Below, piece after piece: positions 7,188-9,056 of a stretch of DNA of 9,056 bases (position 1 is the stretch's first letter; each line of letters begins with the position of its first letter). A program made the position numbers and the translations under genes. The notes below the pieces were generated by a model, which saw only the letters and a list, made by a program, of their open reading frames with translations, was not told the DNA's origin and made no database searches. The stretch is from an uncultured Lachnoclostridium sp. (GTDB lineage Bacteria > Bacillota > Clostridia > Lachnospirales > Lachnospiraceae). The stretch lies in NCBI GenBank assembly GCA_958425285.1, contig CATZVV010000057.1, positions 1-9,056 on the forward strand, in the 5' to 3' direction.

Positions 7188-8054
7188 TTAGAATAACTGT
7201 GTTCCGAGAGCATCGCCCTGATGTATCTTTGTCTCAAAATCGTTAGCTGTATTTATTAGAAAATCTTCGCGAATTTTAAGACGGTCTTTTTTTACTAGTA
7301 CAATAATGGTTGAACCGCCGAATTCAAAATAGCCTTTCTCATTACCACGATATACCGATGATTCCTCATGGTGATTTGTAATTTTACCAACCATTAAGGC
7401 ACCAACTTCCATTTGAATAATATCTCCGAACTCCTTCGTATGAATTACAGTGAATTCGCGGGAATTTTCCTTGTAGATTGGCGCATAGTCGTTGGCAATT
7501 GGATTTACAGTATGGAGTATTCCTGGTATAAAATAATTTTTTGTTTTTTGACCGCTTGCGGCATAGACATAACGGTGGTAATCATCAACTGTCAGTCGAA
7601 TGATAATTGCATATCCGCCTCGAAAACGGTTTGCTAATCGGCGGCTTCGCAATAAAGCGCGTAATGTATACTCTGTATTCTTGACAGAAAATGTTGTATC
7701 TTCTGTAATTGAGTATGCAGATACGCGTCCGTCCGAAGGACTAATTAAGGTTGTATTATCGCCTGCCAGCGGTCGGCAGCCTTCTTTGATTTTTCGAGTG
7801 AAAAAATCATTGTAGGAACGATAATGAGTATTTTTGTATTCTGACATATCAATACCAGCGTATTGAATAAATTTAGGAACCAAAAGGGCAGAAAGACGAG
7901 TATCCAAAAGTTTTCCCATAAACCTTGAGAATGCAGGTGATATGAGAGGTTTTAGGATTAACCGTCCAATTCCGTGTGTATAAAGCCAATTTAACAACTT
8001 ATCCTGCTCTGTATTTTCAAAAATTTCTTTTCCTTCATAGTCGATATAATTCAT
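7188..8054 (-). CDS. psd: Phosphatidylserine decarboxylase proenzyme
   Basis: A membrane-associated pyruvoyl enzyme that decarboxylates phosphatidylserine to phosphatidylethanolamine. Seen: 288 residues, YNDFFTRKIKEGCRPL (81-95, the family's 'FF-R' block), SPSDGRV (105-111) with D108, DDYHRYVYAASG (157-168) with H160, and FGGSTI (245-250) near the C-terminus. D108, H160 and S248 correspond to the Asp-His-Ser self-cleavage triad. Cleavage between G247 and S248 would give a large beta chain and a roughly 40-residue alpha chain whose N-terminal serine becomes the pyruvoyl group. The motif reads GGS rather than the LGS of the E. coli enzyme, as in other Gram-positive members. The ATG (8052-8054) lies one base after the pssA stop, and AGGAG (8064-8068 complement) sits inside the pssA end, implying translational coupling. 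The substrate could be a related archaetidyl or plasmalogen lipid, but phosphatidylserine is the simplest reading. Confidence 0.95.
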   Translation of the reverse strand: MNYIDYEGKEIFENTEQDKLLNWLYTHGIGRLILKPLISPAFSRFMGKLLDTRLSALLVPKFIQYAGIDMSEYKNTHYRSYNDFFTRKIKEGCRPLAGDNTTLISPSDGRVSAYSITEDTTFSVKNTEYTLRALLRSRRLANRFRGGYAIIIRLTVDDYHRYVYAASGQKTKNYFIPGILHTVNPIANDYAPIYKENSREFTVIHTKEFGDIIQMEVGALMVGKITNHHEESSVYRGNEKGYFEFGGSTIIVLVKKDRLKIREDFLINTANDFETKIHQGDALGTQLF

Positions 8055-8055
8055 G

Positions 8056-8706
8056 TTAGAAAACTCCTAATACTTTTAACATAACGATTGCAATAAAAAC
8101 AATGAAGACGGCAATCATCTGGTTGCTTGGCTTGCGTATTTTGAAATCCAATACAAATAGGAAAGCAACTGCAAGCATCACAAATGTCAATGTGGTAATG
8201 AAAAGTTCTTTTGGAAGCTGTCCGCGAAACAAAAAAAGAATTGGAAATATCATAGATATTGTTGTCACCGGAAGCCCCCGATAACTCTTTTTTTCATCGG
8301 TAGGAGGGGCATATCTTTTTTGTTCATCCAGCACATTAAAGAATGCAAGGCGGATAACAGCACCGAGCACATACAAAATCAGTATAACAACTCCAAGAGT
8401 ACCTCGCATACCAAGGCAATAGGCAAAAATGGCAGGAAAGACGCCAAAGCATACAAGGTCGCATAAAGAATCAATCTGGACGCCAAAAATGCCTGCTTCC
8501 TTACTACGGTTTTTCATTGCCCTTGCTACCTTCCCATCAAAGGTATCGCAGGCTCCTGCCAAAGCAAGACAGAGTACTGCCAGAAGAAAATGGGTCTCGC
8601 TATTAGGCGCTTCTGTCATTCCAACAATTGCTTCCTTCATTCCAAAAATCGATAATCCAAGACCAAGATATGTAAGGATTACGGAGTAGTTGTAAAAGCC
8701 AATCAT
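8056..8706 (-). CDS. pssA: CDP-diacylglycerol--serine O-phosphatidyltransferase
   Basis: An integral membrane enzyme of the CDP-alcohol phosphatidyltransferase family that joins CDP-diacylglycerol and serine to give phosphatidylserine and CMP, the committed step toward phosphatidylethanolamine. Seen: 216 residues; the metal-binding signature is DTFDGKVAR (54-62), then G75, D79 and D83, so all four catalytic acidic positions are present. Hydrophobic segments lie near 8-21, 40-53, 84-100, 103-125, 148-161, 168-187 and 197-213. The stretch between AR and G is 12 residues instead of the usual eight, a spacing I associate with clostridial PssA proteins. The start is supported by GAGGG (8717-8721 complement) ten bases before the ATG. 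It is followed by psd with a one-base gap, so the two pathway enzymes are made together. Confidence 0.94.
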   Translation of the reverse strand: MIGFYNYSVILTYLGLGLSIFGMKEAIVGMTEAPNSETHFLLAVLCLALAGACDTFDGKVARAMKNRSKEAGIFGVQIDSLCDLVCFGVFPAIFAYCLGMRGTLGVVILILYVLGAVIRLAFFNVLDEQKRYAPPTDEKKSYRGLPVTTISMIFPILFLFRGQLPKELFITTLTFVMLAVAFLFVLDFKIRKPSNQMIAVFIVFIAIVMLKVLGVF

Positions 8707-8746
8707 AAATCAATTTCCCTCTTTTCTATTCTTCATTATGGTAGAA

Positions 8747-8752
8747 AGTATA
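8747..8752 (-). promoter_or_regulatory. Candidate -10 box for the pssA-psd operon
   Basis: On the minus strand TATACT (complement of 8747-8752) lies about 40 bases before the pssA ATG. At 16-18 bases upstream I find no convincing -35 (aactta or acttat), so this rests on the -10 alone. Confidence 0.3.
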
Positions 8753-8769
8753 TAAAAAATTTGTATTCC

Positions 8770-8901
8770 ATAAGTTTGTCTTTTGAAAATTTGCGCGTTA
8801 CTCAGTCGCCGCCTTTTTACAGTTTAGGAAATACGCGTTTACAATAAGTTTGCCTAAGGCAAACTTTCGGGCGGCGCGTTACTCAGTCGCCGCCTTTTTA
8901 C
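8770..8901. repeat. Two-copy direct repeat with 28-base identical core
   Basis: A 28-base core is perfectly repeated at 8793-8820 and 8874-8901 (gcgcgttactcagtcgcc plus gcctttttac), 81 bases apart. Each copy is preceded by ataagtttg (8770-8778 and 8844-8852), so the full unit is roughly 50-60 bases with indels and divergence between its ends. In the right copy aagtttgcc-taa-ggcaaactt (8846-8866) is a perfect nine-pair hairpin, and ggcggcg (8870-8876) pairs with cgccgcc (8888-8894) followed by TTTTT on the + strand, a terminator shape. The left copy has lost both left arms. Read on the minus strand, the core carries stop codons in two of three frames. Apart from this repeat and the pssA promoter region I see nothing in 8707-8878. 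Confidence 0.75.
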
Positions 8902-9055
8902 GGCAAATCAGAAGATGGCTATAAATTGTTATAATAGCACTAATTAGAATTAAAATATAGTAGCTTAACCCCCTGCTGACTAGCATTGCAGAAAGAGTCA
9001 TCTGAATGCTTCCAAATACCGGAAGAAAAATCTTTGAGAAAATACGTTCGCTGAT
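8879..9055 (-). CDS. C-terminal fragment of a membrane protein (runs off the right edge)
   Basis: On the minus strand an uninterrupted frame enters from the window edge and ends at TAA (complement of 8879-8881), giving 58 residues without a start codon in view. It begins ISERIFSKIFLPVFGSIQMT. A hydrophobic segment (SYYILILISAIITIYSHLLI, residues 31-50) follows, and the tail is the positively charged CRKKAATE. A helix followed by a basic tail is what the last transmembrane segment of a polytopic inner-membrane protein looks like. The family cannot be named from this piece. The last six codons (KKAATE plus stop) lie inside the right copy of the direct repeat, so the native C-terminus may have been replaced by repeat sequence. 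It is on the same strand as pssA and 172 bases upstream of it. Confidence 0.6.
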   Translation of the reverse strand: MSERIFSKIFLPVFGSIQMTLSAMLVSRGLSYYILILISAIITIYSHLLICRKKAATE

Positions 9056-9056
9056 T

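Noticed and set aside
8429..8689. Plus-strand 86-residue frame opposite pssA, and similar frames opposite serS, psd and the helicase.
   Set aside because: They lie wholly within well-supported genes on the other strand or in another frame, with no domain or ribosome site support.
8793..8901. Possible CRISPR array because of identical 28-base repeats.
   Set aside because: Only two units, the repeat continues into a coding end, the spacer is 53 bases and contains a hairpin related to the flank, and there are no cas genes.

Overview
The window looks like a chromosomal segment from an AT-rich, low-GC Gram-positive gut anaerobe, most likely a Lachnospiraceae member (Clostridium cluster XIVa). The basis is AT-rich coding sequence with strong AGGAGG-type ribosome sites, a DUF975 and CmpB-type membrane protein pair, a seryl-tRNA synthetase with the divergent motif 3 I associate with these bacteria, a Firmicutes-type HelD helicase and a clostridial-type pssA-psd pair. 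The species call is inference; there is no rRNA or other marker gene.

Positions 2-2286 carry three same-strand integral membrane protein genes at close spacing: a DUF975 protein, a CmpB-like (PF06541) protein and a hemolysin III/PAQR-family protein. A 265-base gap (2287-2551) follows. It holds a good promoter and then about 155 bases of dense nested hairpins that would form the 5' leader of serS (2552-3832). A hairpin separates serS from a HelD-type helicase gene (3919-5952). Next is ilvE (branched-chain aminotransferase, start chosen at 6070) with its own likely promoter, ending at an intrinsic terminator.

The right part is on the minus strand. pssA (8056-8706) and psd (7188-8054) are separated by one base and form a two-gene operon that makes phosphatidylserine and then phosphatidylethanolamine. 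It converges on ilvE at the terminator near 7141-7182. Beyond the pssA promoter region, 8770-8901 holds a two-copy repeat with a perfect 28-base core, and one copy supplies the last codons and the stop of a partial minus-strand membrane protein gene running off the right edge (8879-9055).

The protein genes are mostly housekeeping and not novel. The material worth a second look is non-coding: the hairpin array in the serS leader, which is not a T-box, and the two-copy repeat that overlaps a stop codon. I saw no CRISPR array, insertion sequence, tRNA, rRNA or defence system.
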